Source of the DNA: CAWKKW01 sp963850345
GTDB lineage: Bacteria > Acidobacteriota > Terriglobia > Terriglobales > Acidobacteriaceae
Assembly (NCBI GenBank): GCA_963850345.1
Contig: CAWKKW010000004.1
Span: 248,001 to 312,000, forward strand
Direction: 5' to 3'
DNA: 64,000 nucleotides
Part shown: piece by piece, positions 51,285 through 59,871 of the stretch
How positions within the stretch are numbered: position 1 is the first letter of the stretch
Layout of the letters: every line of letters starts with the position of its first letter
Program-made: the position numbers and the translations under genes
The notes under the pieces: model-generated
The model's database searches: none
What the model saw: only the letters and a program-made list of their open reading frames with translations
What the model was told of the DNA's origin: nothing

Positions 51285-52196
51285 TTGACTGAGCCTACTC
51301 ATTTGGAGCAGACGATTGCATCGGTGATTGAGTTCGCCGGGATCGGACTGCACAGCGGCGCACCAGTGCACATGCGATTGCTTCCCGCGACTGCTGGCTC
51401 AGGCATTGTGTTCCGCCGTACCGACCTCGACAACTTCGAAATCAGCGCGATTGGCCGTAACGTAGCCAAGGTGAGTTACGCGACTAGCTTGATGAAGCAG
51501 GGCGTGCTCATCTCGACCACCGAACATCTGCTTTCCGCCCTCATCGGCATGGGCATCGACAACGTCATCGTAGAGCTCGACAACCTGGAACTGCCCATTC
51601 TCGATGGAAGCGCGCTGCCCTATGTGGAGGCCTTTGCCGCAGTGGGAATCAAGCAGCAGCGGCGCCGGCGCGAGTATCTGCGGGTAGTCAAATCGGTCGA
51701 GGTGCGTGAGAACAACAAATTTATCGGCGTGTATCCGGGTGAAGGCTACAGCATCTCCTACGACATCGATTTCCCCTCGCCCATAGGTCAGGAGGGCTTC
51801 GAACTCGACCTGTCTCGCGGCGCCTACGGCTCCCAGATCGCGCCGGCGCGGACCTTCGGTTTCAAAGAAGATGAGCAGAAGCTTCGAGACATGGGGCTGA
51901 TCCGCGGAGTCTCTCCTGCGAGCGCCATCATCGTAACCAAACAGGGCGTAGAGAACGGGCCCCTCCGGTTCCACGACGAGTTTGTGCGGCATAAGGTCCT
52001 GGACTTGATCGGCGACCTGGCCCTGGTAGGAAGGCATATTTTGGGACGCGTCGTCGCCGAGCGCGCGGGACACGCTATGCATACGGCACTGGTTTCGAGA
52101 CTGCTGCGCGACCGATCGGCCTGGGAACTGGCGACCTTTGCCCCGGAAAAACGGCAGAAGTCCTATGCGGCATCTGCTTCTCTCGTAACCGCCTGA
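51285..52196 (+). CDS. lpxC: UDP-3-O-acyl-N-acetylglucosamine deacetylase
   Basis: LpxC catalyses the first committed step of lipid A synthesis, a zinc-dependent deacetylation. The 303-residue product begins at TTG 51285, with GAGGAG ten bases upstream; the frame is open to 51204, but the extra part is not conserved. Active-site residues are Glu80/His81 (TTEHLLSAL), His236 and Asp240 (RHKVLDLIGDL) and His263 (AGHAMHTALV). The N-terminal IASVIEFAGIGLHSG is typical. This gene and the PagL-like gene together show a lipid A-bearing outer membrane. The TTG start and long ribosome-site spacing may keep expression low. Confidence 0.95.
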   Translation: MTEPTHLEQTIASVIEFAGIGLHSGAPVHMRLLPATAGSGIVFRRTDLDNFEISAIGRNVAKVSYATSLMKQGVLISTTEHLLSALIGMGIDNVIVELDNLELPILDGSALPYVEAFAAVGIKQQRRRREYLRVVKSVEVRENNKFIGVYPGEGYSISYDIDFPSPIGQEGFELDLSRGAYGSQIAPARTFGFKEDEQKLRDMGLIRGVSPASAIIVTKQGVENGPLRFHDEFVRHKVLDLIGDLALVGRHILGRVVAERAGHAMHTALVSRLLRDRSAWELATFAPEKRQKSYAASASLVTA

Positions 52197-52340
52197 GAGT
52201 CGCGGTTCCGAATCTCCGCTGATGAATCGCACGGCTAGTCCCGCTGATGAGCCGCCGTTGTCCTGAGAACGCCGGGCACCCCGTCTCATCAAGCAATTCA
52301 CTCACCTCGCAGGCCATCCAGTTCTCCAGAGAATGCCGCC

Positions 52341-53174
52341 ATGGATCGCATTCAGGCCTCTCGTGCTTTTTACGCGGACATGATCACCGCCAACGCGGGC
52401 ATTCCTCGCACCGAGAGCAGGCTCTGCGCGGCGTTCGCCTCTATCCCTCGTGAGCGCTTCTTAGGACCGGGGCCGTGGAAATGCTCCACACCGCAGGGCT
52501 ATGTCGAGACGCCTTCAGATGATCCCGCGCTGCTTTACCAGGACATCACCGTCGCGATCTCTGTCGACCCGCCCATCAACAACGGTCAGCCGTCGCTGCA
52601 TGCGCTTTGTCTCGGCGCCTTGAACGTCCAGGCCACCGATGTCGCGATTCATATTGGAGCCGGCACCGGATACTACACGGCGATTCTGGCGCGACTCGCG
52701 GGTTCTGTGCGCGCGTTCGAAATCGATCCGGCCCTAGCTGCCAAGGCTGCGCGAAATCTGGCCGATCAGAGCAATGTCACGGTCGAAGCGCGATCCGGAA
52801 CGCACTGCCCCTTGCCTGCGTGCGACTGCATCTACGTGAGCGCCGGACTGACCGATCCGCCCGATGCGTGGCTCGATGCACTGCGTCGCGGCGGCAGATT
52901 GCTGTTTCCCATGACCCCGGACCAGGGATTTGGGGCCATGTTGCTGGTGACGCGTGAGAGAGGAGAGGTCTTCTCCGCAAAGTTCCTGGTGCAGGCTAAA
53001 TTCATTGACTGCGCAGGCGCGCGGGAGGAGTCCACCGCGAAGGAGCTATCGCGTGCGTTTGACGAGCGGTCGATGCGCGAGGTTCGATCGCTCCACCGTC
53101 ACACCGGGCCCGACCGCACAAGCTGGTGCGTTGGGAAAGGCTGGTGGCTTTCCACCACGCCGGTGGAAGGGTAA
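52341..53174 (+). CDS. Protein-L-isoaspartate O-methyltransferase-like enzyme
   Basis: The 277-residue protein matches the PCMT family, which methylates isoaspartyl residues in damaged proteins so that they can revert. The N-terminal IPRERFLGPGPW is the family's start block, INNGQPSLHALCL (79-91) replaces the usual substrate-site segment, and VAIHIGAGTGYYTAILARLAG (101-121, in two parts) is the SAM-binding glycine loop. The region DCIYVSAGLTDPPDAWLDALRRGGRLLFPM is the central strand block. It is longer than the ~215-residue core enzymes, with an extra C-terminal section of about 60 residues. The altered substrate motif may mean a different methyl acceptor. Confidence 0.82.
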   Translation: MDRIQASRAFYADMITANAGIPRTESRLCAAFASIPRERFLGPGPWKCSTPQGYVETPSDDPALLYQDITVAISVDPPINNGQPSLHALCLGALNVQATDVAIHIGAGTGYYTAILARLAGSVRAFEIDPALAAKAARNLADQSNVTVEARSGTHCPLPACDCIYVSAGLTDPPDAWLDALRRGGRLLFPMTPDQGFGAMLLVTRERGEVFSAKFLVQAKFIDCAGAREESTAKELSRAFDERSMREVRSLHRHTGPDRTSWCVGKGWWLSTTPVEG

Positions 53175-53204
53175 AGGGCTCCGAGGGCTGCATCCGGCCG
53201 AGAA

Positions 53205-54374
53205 TCAAGCAAACAGCAGGCACTGCGGGTGCGACAGCGGGAAGGTCAATCCTTCTTTGGCCAGGCGGCCGGTCTTCGGGTCACGCCGGAAGACTGCAAC
53301 CGTATCGTCGCCCTGGTTCGCCGAAAGCAGCCAGCCATCGGTTGGATCGAGCGCGATGTGCCGCGGAGTCTTGCCGCCGCAGGAGGTGCGCTCCATCAGC
53401 TCCACTTTGCCGGTTGCCGGGCTTACCTTGAGCGAGGCCAGGAAGTCGTGTCCGCGATTGGCCGCGTAGGCGAAGTCGCCTGCGCGATTGAAGACGATCT
53501 CGCAACCGGTACTCGTTCCCTGTGCCTCTCCCTCGGGTAGCAACGAGAGAGTCTGAATCGGATGCAGCGTTCCCTTCGCCGCATCCCAATCGAGGACGAT
53601 CACGCTCGAACTCAGTTCCGTGATGCAGTAGGCGCGCTTGCCGCTGGGATGGAAGCGCAGGGCACGCGGCCCGGAGCCGGGCGTACTCTTCCACTGCGGC
53701 GGATCGTTCGGCGTGAGCTTGGCCGTCTTCGCGTCGAGGCGATAGATGTGGATGCAGTCGAGCCCAAGGTCATTGACGAGCAGAAATCGGTTGTCGGGAG
53801 AAACCGTGACGCGATGCGCGTGAGCTTGTTCCTGCCGGTCGGGATTGAGGCCGTGGCCGGTGTAGTGGAACTCCGATACCGCTTCGCTGAGCTGCCCGTC
53901 AGGAGAGATGAGGAAAGACGCCGCGCTGCCGCCGTTGTAATTCGCAGCGAAGAGGCACCGGCCAGTGTTGTCGACCGTCACGTGGCAGGTCCCCGCTCCC
54001 TTGGCGGAGACCTCATTGAGCGGACTGAGTTCGGCGACTTCGCGATGACTGCGATATCCGCTCACTGAGCCAGACTTGGTCCCGTGAAACTCGTCAGTCT
54101 CGTGAGCAGCGAAGAGGAAGCGCTTCTCCGGGCTTAACGCGAGAAAGGTCGGATTGCCAGCCTCGGCGGCCAGGTGCAGATGGTTGATCTTACCCGTGGC
54201 CGAATCAAATTCGCAGGCGTAGATGCCCTTGCTGGTACTGGGGGCGACGGTTTGAGTCCCGATGTAGAGCACGTGATTCCTACTGATAGGAGCAGCCTGA
54301 AGCCAGCGGGGTTGTAAAGCGAGCGGAGCAAGAGCCGCGCTGCGGAGAAATCTGCGCCGTGTGCATTCCGTCAT
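53205..54374 (-). CDS. Lactonase-family beta-propeller protein, exported
   Basis: The product belongs to the 6-phosphogluconolactonase/YbhE-type seven-bladed propeller family. It starts with a Tat-like signal (TECTRRRFLRSAALAPLALQ), so it is probably exported folded. The blades carry characteristic segments: VLYIGTQTVAPSTSKGIYACEFD, GNPTFLALSPEKRFLFAAHE, GGSAASFLISPDGQL, AHAHRVTVSPDNRFLLVNDLG, GSGPRALRFHPSGKRAYCITEL and TPRHIALDPTDGWLLSANQ. ATG 54374 is chosen; ATGs at 54386 and 54389 are in frame. As an exported member it is unlikely to serve the cytosolic pentose-phosphate pathway. Its substrate is unknown. Confidence 0.88.
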   Translation of the reverse strand: MTECTRRRFLRSAALAPLALQPRWLQAAPISRNHVLYIGTQTVAPSTSKGIYACEFDSATGKINHLHLAAEAGNPTFLALSPEKRFLFAAHETDEFHGTKSGSVSGYRSHREVAELSPLNEVSAKGAGTCHVTVDNTGRCLFAANYNGGSAASFLISPDGQLSEAVSEFHYTGHGLNPDRQEQAHAHRVTVSPDNRFLLVNDLGLDCIHIYRLDAKTAKLTPNDPPQWKSTPGSGPRALRFHPSGKRAYCITELSSSVIVLDWDAAKGTLHPIQTLSLLPEGEAQGTSTGCEIVFNRAGDFAYAANRGHDFLASLKVSPATGKVELMERTSCGGKTPRHIALDPTDGWLLSANQGDDTVAVFRRDPKTGRLAKEGLTFPLSHPQCLLFA

Positions 54375-54526
54375 GACGTGAACCATCATACCTGCGTTGA
54401 CGGTGTGCGGTTTCGCTCGTGTCGCAGCACTCTCACCCAGGCGCGTCACCGACCCGCGCGCGTACCCTCATCTACACTGCTCAAAGGGTCGCGCTTCGTT
54501 CAGCAGCAAAGGCCCGTTCTCGAACC

Positions 54527-55069
54527 ATGGCACACATCAACAGCTTCGTTCGGATTCCACTCATGGTGCTGCGGCACCGCCTCCGCGCGTTGCCGCGGGT
54601 GGGCGTACTCGACGAAGACAGCGTGCGTATGCGGGTTTGGCCCAACGACATCGACTTCAACTTCCATCTGAACAACTCACGTTTCCTGAGCTGCATGGAC
54701 TACGGCCGCATGCACTGGGTCGCAGCGACCGGCATGATGGACCTGGTGGTACGCGAACGCTGGACGCCGCTGGTGGGTTCGGTGGACGTGATCTTTCGCC
54801 GGTCTCTGCCGCTGTTTGCGCGCTTCACGCTGACAACCCGGGCGCTTTGCTGGGATGAGAAGTGGATCTACATGGAGCAGACCTTTCAATCGTCAGAGGG
54901 TTTGGCAGCGGTGGCCTGGGTCAAAGCTCTTTTCCGGGATCGCAAGGGGAACATCCCTCCGCAGTCGATCGTGGACCAGGTGCAGGCTGGAGTGAGTTCG
55001 CCACCCGTGCCGGAGTCAGTTGCGATCTGGAACGCGCTTACGCGGGAGAAGTTGCAGGCGCGCAACTAA
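54527..55069 (+). CDS. Acyl-CoA thioesterase-like protein (4HBT hotdog fold)
   Basis: The 180-residue product (ATG 54527) shows the hotdog-fold thioesterase pattern. VWPNDIDFNFHLNNSRFLSCMDYGRM contains the usual catalytic Asp followed by the hydration loop and Asn, as in THEM6/YbgC-like members. Then VDVIFRRSLPLFARFTLTTRALCWDEKWIYMEQTF covers the long beta strands. An N-terminal hydrophobic patch (SFVRIPLMVLRHRLRAL) could associate with membranes. It would split acyl-CoA or acyl-ACP thioesters, but the acyl group is unknown. It is divergent from the lactonase gene. Confidence 0.82.
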   Translation: MAHINSFVRIPLMVLRHRLRALPRVGVLDEDSVRMRVWPNDIDFNFHLNNSRFLSCMDYGRMHWVAATGMMDLVVRERWTPLVGSVDVIFRRSLPLFARFTLTTRALCWDEKWIYMEQTFQSSEGLAAVAWVKALFRDRKGNIPPQSIVDQVQAGVSSPPVPESVAIWNALTREKLQARN

Positions 55070-55136
55070 GCTTGGCCCATCCCTTGGGATGGCGCTGAAC
55101 CAGCTTGCTACACCCCGCCGCTGCAGGCCAGTTCGC

Positions 55137-56195
55137 CTATGCCCAGATATCTTCCTTGGGAATCTCGGCAGCCGCGATCTCGGCTTCGCGCAAGTCATGC
55201 AGCCGAGCGCCAATCGCATACTTCAGCGCATCGATGCCTTGCCCGGTTACCGCAGAGATGAGATACAGCGGCAGCTTGCGGCGCTTGGCCATGGCTTGCA
55301 GCTTCTTGAGCTTGTCGGGGTTGGCCACGTCCGCTTTGGAAGCGACCAGAAGTGTCGGCTTCTCGGCCAAGCCATGGCCAAAGCTCTTCAGTTCTTCTTG
55401 AATGACCTTGTAATCGTCCAGAGGGTTATCGCGTCCGCTGCTGTCCGAAACATCGACCAGGTGCACCAGGATGCGTGTGCGCTCGATGTGCCGGAGAAAC
55501 TGCAGGCCTAGTCCGGCACCAAGATGCGCGCCTGCGATCAGCCCCGGCATGTCGGCGACGACAAAGCTCTCCTCGTTCGGAGGCTCGCCGACGGAGACGA
55601 CGCCAAGGTTCGGCTCCAGCGTGGTGAACGGGTAATCGGCGATCTTCGGCCGAGCCGCCGATATACGCGAAATCAGTGTGGATTTGCCCACGTTCGGAAA
55701 GCCCACGAGTCCGACATCGGCGATCAGCTTCAGTTCCAGGCGATACGCGCGCTCTTCGCCGCCTCGACCCGGTTCGTGCTCGCGCGGAGCCTGGTGAGTT
55801 GCTGTGGCAAAGTGCTGATTGCCCCGCCCGCCTCGTCCTCCCTTGGCGATGACCACTCGTTCGTCTGGACGGCGAAAGTCGTGAACCAGTTCGCCAGTCT
55901 CCTCGTCATACAGGGCGGTGCCAACCGGCACCTTGAGCACAACGCTCTCGCCGTCACGGCCAGTGCAATTGGATCCCTCACCGTGACGCCCGCGTTCGGC
56001 CTTGTGTTCGGGGTTGAATCGGAAATGGACCAGCGTGTTATGGCGTTCGCTGGACTCCATGATGACGTCGCCGCCCTGGCCGCCATCGCCGCCGGAGGGA
56101 CCGCCCCGGGGAACAAATTTTTCGCGGCGAAAGGCCATGCAGCCGTTCCCGCCGTCACCGGCTTTCACTCGAATTCGCGCTTCATCGATAAACAT
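55137..56195 (-). CDS. obgE: GTPase Obg (ObgE/CgtA)
   Basis: Obg is an essential GTPase in 50S ribosome assembly and stress control. The 352-residue protein has the glycine-rich Obg fold at the N-terminus (GGNGCMAFRREKFVPRGG, then GGDGGQGGDVIME), followed by the G domain with GFPNVGKSTLIS (P-loop), DMPGLI, and SKAD in place of NKxD for base recognition. The C-terminal OCT domain is absent, and the protein ends soon after the G domain, a form found in many phyla. The last 15 residues (AEIAAAEIPKEDIWA) are acidic. It is convergent with the thioesterase gene. Confidence 0.95.
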   Translation of the reverse strand: MFIDEARIRVKAGDGGNGCMAFRREKFVPRGGPSGGDGGQGGDVIMESSERHNTLVHFRFNPEHKAERGRHGEGSNCTGRDGESVVLKVPVGTALYDEETGELVHDFRRPDERVVIAKGGRGGRGNQHFATATHQAPREHEPGRGGEERAYRLELKLIADVGLVGFPNVGKSTLISRISAARPKIADYPFTTLEPNLGVVSVGEPPNEESFVVADMPGLIAGAHLGAGLGLQFLRHIERTRILVHLVDVSDSSGRDNPLDDYKVIQEELKSFGHGLAEKPTLLVASKADVANPDKLKKLQAMAKRRKLPLYLISAVTGQGIDALKYAIGARLHDLREAEIAAAEIPKEDIWA

Positions 56196-56467
56196 TGCTA
56201 CCTACCAGTGTATCCAATGGGGTATTCTCTAGGCACTTCCCAGTGTTGGTTACGTTGGTTGGTGACGTTTGTGCCCCTCTTTGCAGAGCAAACGCATGCG
56301 GAACTCCGCTTGCGTGTTCGCCGAGTCTCCTGTGACCGGGGCTTCATGAGCAAACGTCGCGGCAACCGAATGGCTGCTGGGCTGGTCGGCGTTATTCCCC
56401 ATAACGCGCGGCGGCATACTTGAAAGATTGAAGCATTGGATCCAGGGAGGTCTGGAGTGAACCCCAG

Positions 56468-59400
56468 ATGTCCTCCCTTTCGCGCTTAACCCGCTTCTCA
56501 CTGAGACTCTTCGCCCTCCTGTTTTCGCTCGCGATACTGTGTACCACTGGCATTGGCTGGGCACAATCCACAACTGCTGGAGCCATCGGCGGCGCAGTGG
56601 AAGACGCGCAGCGCCGCGTGATTCCAGGCGTACGGATTGTCGCAACAGCAGCCGCCACCTCCCTCGCTCGTGAGACGCTCACCGATGCGACCGGCACCTT
56701 CCGACTGCCTGAACTCGCCCCCGGAGTCTACTCGCTCGAAGCAAGCGGGGCCGGGTTCGCGCCGTGGCGAGCGTCGTCAGTGTTGGTTGAGATCGGCCGG
56801 TTGACCGAGGTCACGGCCAGGCTCGCTGTAGGTGGCCCACAGCAAACTGTCGAGGTGAATGGCGATGCACCGCGCCTGGATCGAACGACCGCGGCGATCG
56901 CGACCAATCTCGACCTCGCTACGCTGGACGGACTGCCGAGCAATGGTCGCCGCTGGTCCAACTTCGCCCTGCAAACCGAGGGAACGAATCCGGACCAGAA
57001 CGGGTACGGGCTGGTGAGCTTCCGCGGCATCAGCGTGCTGCTCAACAACAACACGGTGGACGGCGCGGACAACAACCAGGCCTTCTTCTCTGAAGAACGC
57101 GGACGTACACGCATCGGGTATTCGACAACGCAGGCGGCGGTGCAGGAATTTCAAGTGAACGCCTCGAACTACTCAGCGGAGTATGGCCGAGCGGCTGGAG
57201 GGGTGGTCAACACCGTCACGCGCTCGGGCGGAAATGTGCTGCACGGGCAAGCCTTCTTCTACGATCGAGATAACGTGCTGGGTGCGACGAACAAGTTCAC
57301 CACGCTGACCCAGCGCCAGCCCGACGGCAGCTTCCGCACCTCGGTCTTTCGCCCGAAAGACTGGCGTGCCCAGTGGGGCTTGGCCGTGGGTGGACCGGTG
57401 CGAAAAGACAAGGTCTTCTGGTTTTTCGCCTACGACCAGTACCGCCGCAATTTTCCCGGAGTGGCGCGCGCCGGCAACGCTACACGCCTATTCGCAAGCC
57501 CGTCGGACACGGCGCTGCAGACGCTCGCCGACCGCACTGGCCTGAGTACAACGAATGCACTTTCCAATTACGAAGCCGTATTAAATGGCCTCGACAGCCT
57601 GCTCGGAGGAGTGCCCCGCACCGGAAACCAGGTGATTCTATTTCCCAAGCTGGATTACCAGCTCAACGATCGCAATCACCTCATCCTGCAATATAACCGC
57701 CTGCGGTGGAACTCTCCCGGCGGCATACAGACGGGCGCCTCGGACACCTACGGCGTCAACAGCTTCGGCAATGATTTCGTGAAGGAAGACTGGGGCATTG
57801 CCCGGTGGAACTTTTTCGTAACCGCCAACCTGCTGAATGAGGCTCGCTACCAGTACGGCCGCGACTTCGAGGTGGAATTCAGCCAGCCTCCGAGCGTGTT
57901 CGAGCAGACCTTCGCGCATAATGTGTATCAACGGCCGCCACAAATCTCTGTAGCCAGCGGAAGCAGCGGTTTTGTCTTCGGAAAGCCGGCATTCCTCGAC
58001 CGCGCGGCCTATCCGGACGAACGCCGGCAGCAATTGGTCGACACCTTCACCTGGATCCATGGCACTCACGCATGGAAGGCGGGCGTCGATATGAACCACG
58101 TTCTGGACTATAGCAACAATCTTTACAACGGCACCGGGAGCTACACCTATAGCAATGTACTGAACTTCGCCTCGGATCTCATCGCGCCCAATCGCTGTGA
58201 TTCTGGCGGTTCCGGCGTCGGTGCACTGCCCTGCTATTCGCACTTTTCCCAAGCGCTGGGTACATCCGTCTTCCAGTTCTCGACCGTAGACTACGCCTTG
58301 TTTGTCGCCGACGAATGGAGATTCCGGCATGGGCTCACTCTCTCCTTCGGCCTGCGGTATGAATACGAGCAGCTACCGGATACGAATCCCACCCTGGTCA
58401 ATCCTGACATTCCGCAGACCGCACATCTGCCCCACGACAAGAACAACTTCGGTCCAAGATTAGGCGCGGCATGGGATCTCTTCGGATCGGGGAAGACGGT
58501 GCTTCGAGCGGGATACGGCGCATATTACGGGCGCATCATCAACTCCACCGCCTTTGCAGCGCTGACGGGAACCGGTGTTGCCGGCGCACAGCGGAGCTAC
58601 TACTTCCGCCCTGTCGATGGAAGCGCGCCCACCTTTCCGCAGATCTTCCAGTCGCAGCTTTCAAATTTCGTAACACCGAGCGCTACGTATTTCGATCCAC
58701 ATTTTCAAAATCCCCAGATACACGAACTAGAAGTTTCACTGGAGCAGGAATTGGGGCGCCACACCGAGTTGTCGATCGCATTTCTGGCAAGCCTGGCGCG
58801 GGAGCTGCCCAACTTCATGGACGCGAACATTGATCTGGCCTCGGCGAGCACCATTCAGTACGCGATCAGCGACTCCAGCGGCAAAGGGCCAATCAAAAAC
58901 ACTTTTAGCTCCCCCTTCTACACGCGCCGCCTGAAGACGAACTACGCACAGATCACGGATGTGTTCAGCGAGACGAACTCCAAGTACCAGGCTGGGCTGG
59001 TGAAGATCAGCCATCGCATGCAGCGGATCTTTGATCTGCACGCTTCGTACACGTATGCTCACGCGGCGGACTTCAATCAAAACGAGACCACCTTCAGCGA
59101 CAACAATGACCTGCTCGATCCGACAGACTTTCGTCTGGAGTACGGCAATTCAGACTTCGACGTCCGCCACCGTTTCACCGGCAGCGCGCAAGTCCACTCG
59201 CCCTGGAAGGTACGGGGATTTCTCGGCTATCTGGCGAACGGGTATGGGCTGGCCCCGGTGGCAGAGGTTCGCAGCGGACTGCCGTACAGCATGCACACAG
59301 CCGGCGCGGTGCCATCGATCAAGTTTCTGAACACGGCGGGCAGAGTGCAGACGCTGAGCGGCATCGCCGCCAACATCAATGGTTCGGGAGGAGACACGCG

Positions 59401-59707
59401 CCTCCCGCAGATCGGCCGCAACACTTTCCGCTACGCACCGGTTTCGAGCATCGAGTTGCGTTTTTCAAAAGAAACCGCCATCAGCGAACGATGCAAGCTG
59501 GAGGTGATGGGCGAGGGATTCAATCTGCTCAACCATCAAAACGTAACTCGAACGGATACGGTCGGATACACGATCTCCGGCGCCTCCTCGGCGACCACCC
59601 TGCCGCACCTGACCTACCAGCCGAGCTTTGGAACCGTGACCAACGCGAACAGCAGCACTCTGTACCGAGAGCGACAGATCCAACTGGCATTCCGGCTCGT
59701 GTTCTGA
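56468..59707 (+). CDS. TonB-dependent receptor, Oar-like, with carboxypeptidase-regulatory domain
   Basis: This is a large outer-membrane receptor of the Oar type common in Acidobacteriota. The 1079-residue product has a signal peptide (to about residue 33, ending GWAQ), a carboxypeptidase-regulatory-like beta-sandwich (37-118: GAIGGAVEDAQRRVIPGVRI ... LAPGVYSLEASGAGF), a plug domain (about 130-250 with DGADNNQAFFSEERGRTRIGYSTT) and a C-terminal barrel that ends in Phe (IQLAFRLVF), the usual outer-membrane assembly signal. Such proteins take up, or bind, larger substrates such as glycans or peptides. No SusD partner lies beside it. The best ribosome site (GGAG) is about 10 bases before the ATG. 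Confidence 0.93.
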   Translation: MSSLSRLTRFSLRLFALLFSLAILCTTGIGWAQSTTAGAIGGAVEDAQRRVIPGVRIVATAAATSLARETLTDATGTFRLPELAPGVYSLEASGAGFAPWRASSVLVEIGRLTEVTARLAVGGPQQTVEVNGDAPRLDRTTAAIATNLDLATLDGLPSNGRRWSNFALQTEGTNPDQNGYGLVSFRGISVLLNNNTVDGADNNQAFFSEERGRTRIGYSTTQAAVQEFQVNASNYSAEYGRAAGGVVNTVTRSGGNVLHGQAFFYDRDNVLGATNKFTTLTQRQPDGSFRTSVFRPKDWRAQWGLAVGGPVRKDKVFWFFAYDQYRRNFPGVARAGNATRLFASPSDTALQTLADRTGLSTTNALSNYEAVLNGLDSLLGGVPRTGNQVILFPKLDYQLNDRNHLILQYNRLRWNSPGGIQTGASDTYGVNSFGNDFVKEDWGIARWNFFVTANLLNEARYQYGRDFEVEFSQPPSVFEQTFAHNVYQRPPQISVASGSSGFVFGKPAFLDRAAYPDERRQQLVDTFTWIHGTHAWKAGVDMNHVLDYSNNLYNGTGSYTYSNVLNFASDLIAPNRCDSGGSGVGALPCYSHFSQALGTSVFQFSTVDYALFVADEWRFRHGLTLSFGLRYEYEQLPDTNPTLVNPDIPQTAHLPHDKNNFGPRLGAAWDLFGSGKTVLRAGYGAYYGRIINSTAFAALTGTGVAGAQRSYYFRPVDGSAPTFPQIFQSQLSNFVTPSATYFDPHFQNPQIHELEVSLEQELGRHTELSIAFLASLARELPNFMDANIDLASASTIQYAISDSSGKGPIKNTFSSPFYTRRLKTNYAQITDVFSETNSKYQAGLVKISHRMQRIFDLHASYTYAHAADFNQNETTFSDNNDLLDPTDFRLEYGNSDFDVRHRFTGSAQVHSPWKVRGFLGYLANGYGLAPVAEVRSGLPYSMHTAGAVPSIKFLNTAGRVQTLSGIAANINGSGGDTRLPQIGRNTFRYAPVSSIELRFSKETAISERCKLEVMGEGFNLLNHQNVTRTDTVGYTISGASSATTLPHLTYQPSFGTVTNANSSTLYRERQIQLAFRLVF

Positions 59708-59752
59708 GACACGCCACGCCTATATACGCCCGTGACCCTGGAGCAACCGCCA

Positions 59753-59768
59753 AGGCCCCCGGGGGCCT
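59753..59768. repeat. Perfect 16-bp palindrome after the TonB receptor gene
   Basis: AGGCCCCC followed directly by GGGGGCCT (59753-59768) lies 46 bases past the receptor stop. As RNA it could form a six-base-pair stem with a four-base loop. No T-run follows, so it may be a factor-dependent end, a protein site, or chance in GC-rich sequence. Confidence 0.35.
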
Positions 59769-59871
59769 CCACAGCAGGCTGTTGCGCATGCTCGCCTGGA
59801 TGACGGTTTAGCCCGTGCGCTGCCCCCTTCCCAGTCCTCAGCTAAAATCAGAGCTCTGGGAGTAACCGGCT

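Noticed and set aside
55524..56423. A 299-codon plus-strand open frame opposite obgE and running into the receptor promoter region
   Set aside because: obgE is certain on the other strand, and the extra part has no recognisable feature.
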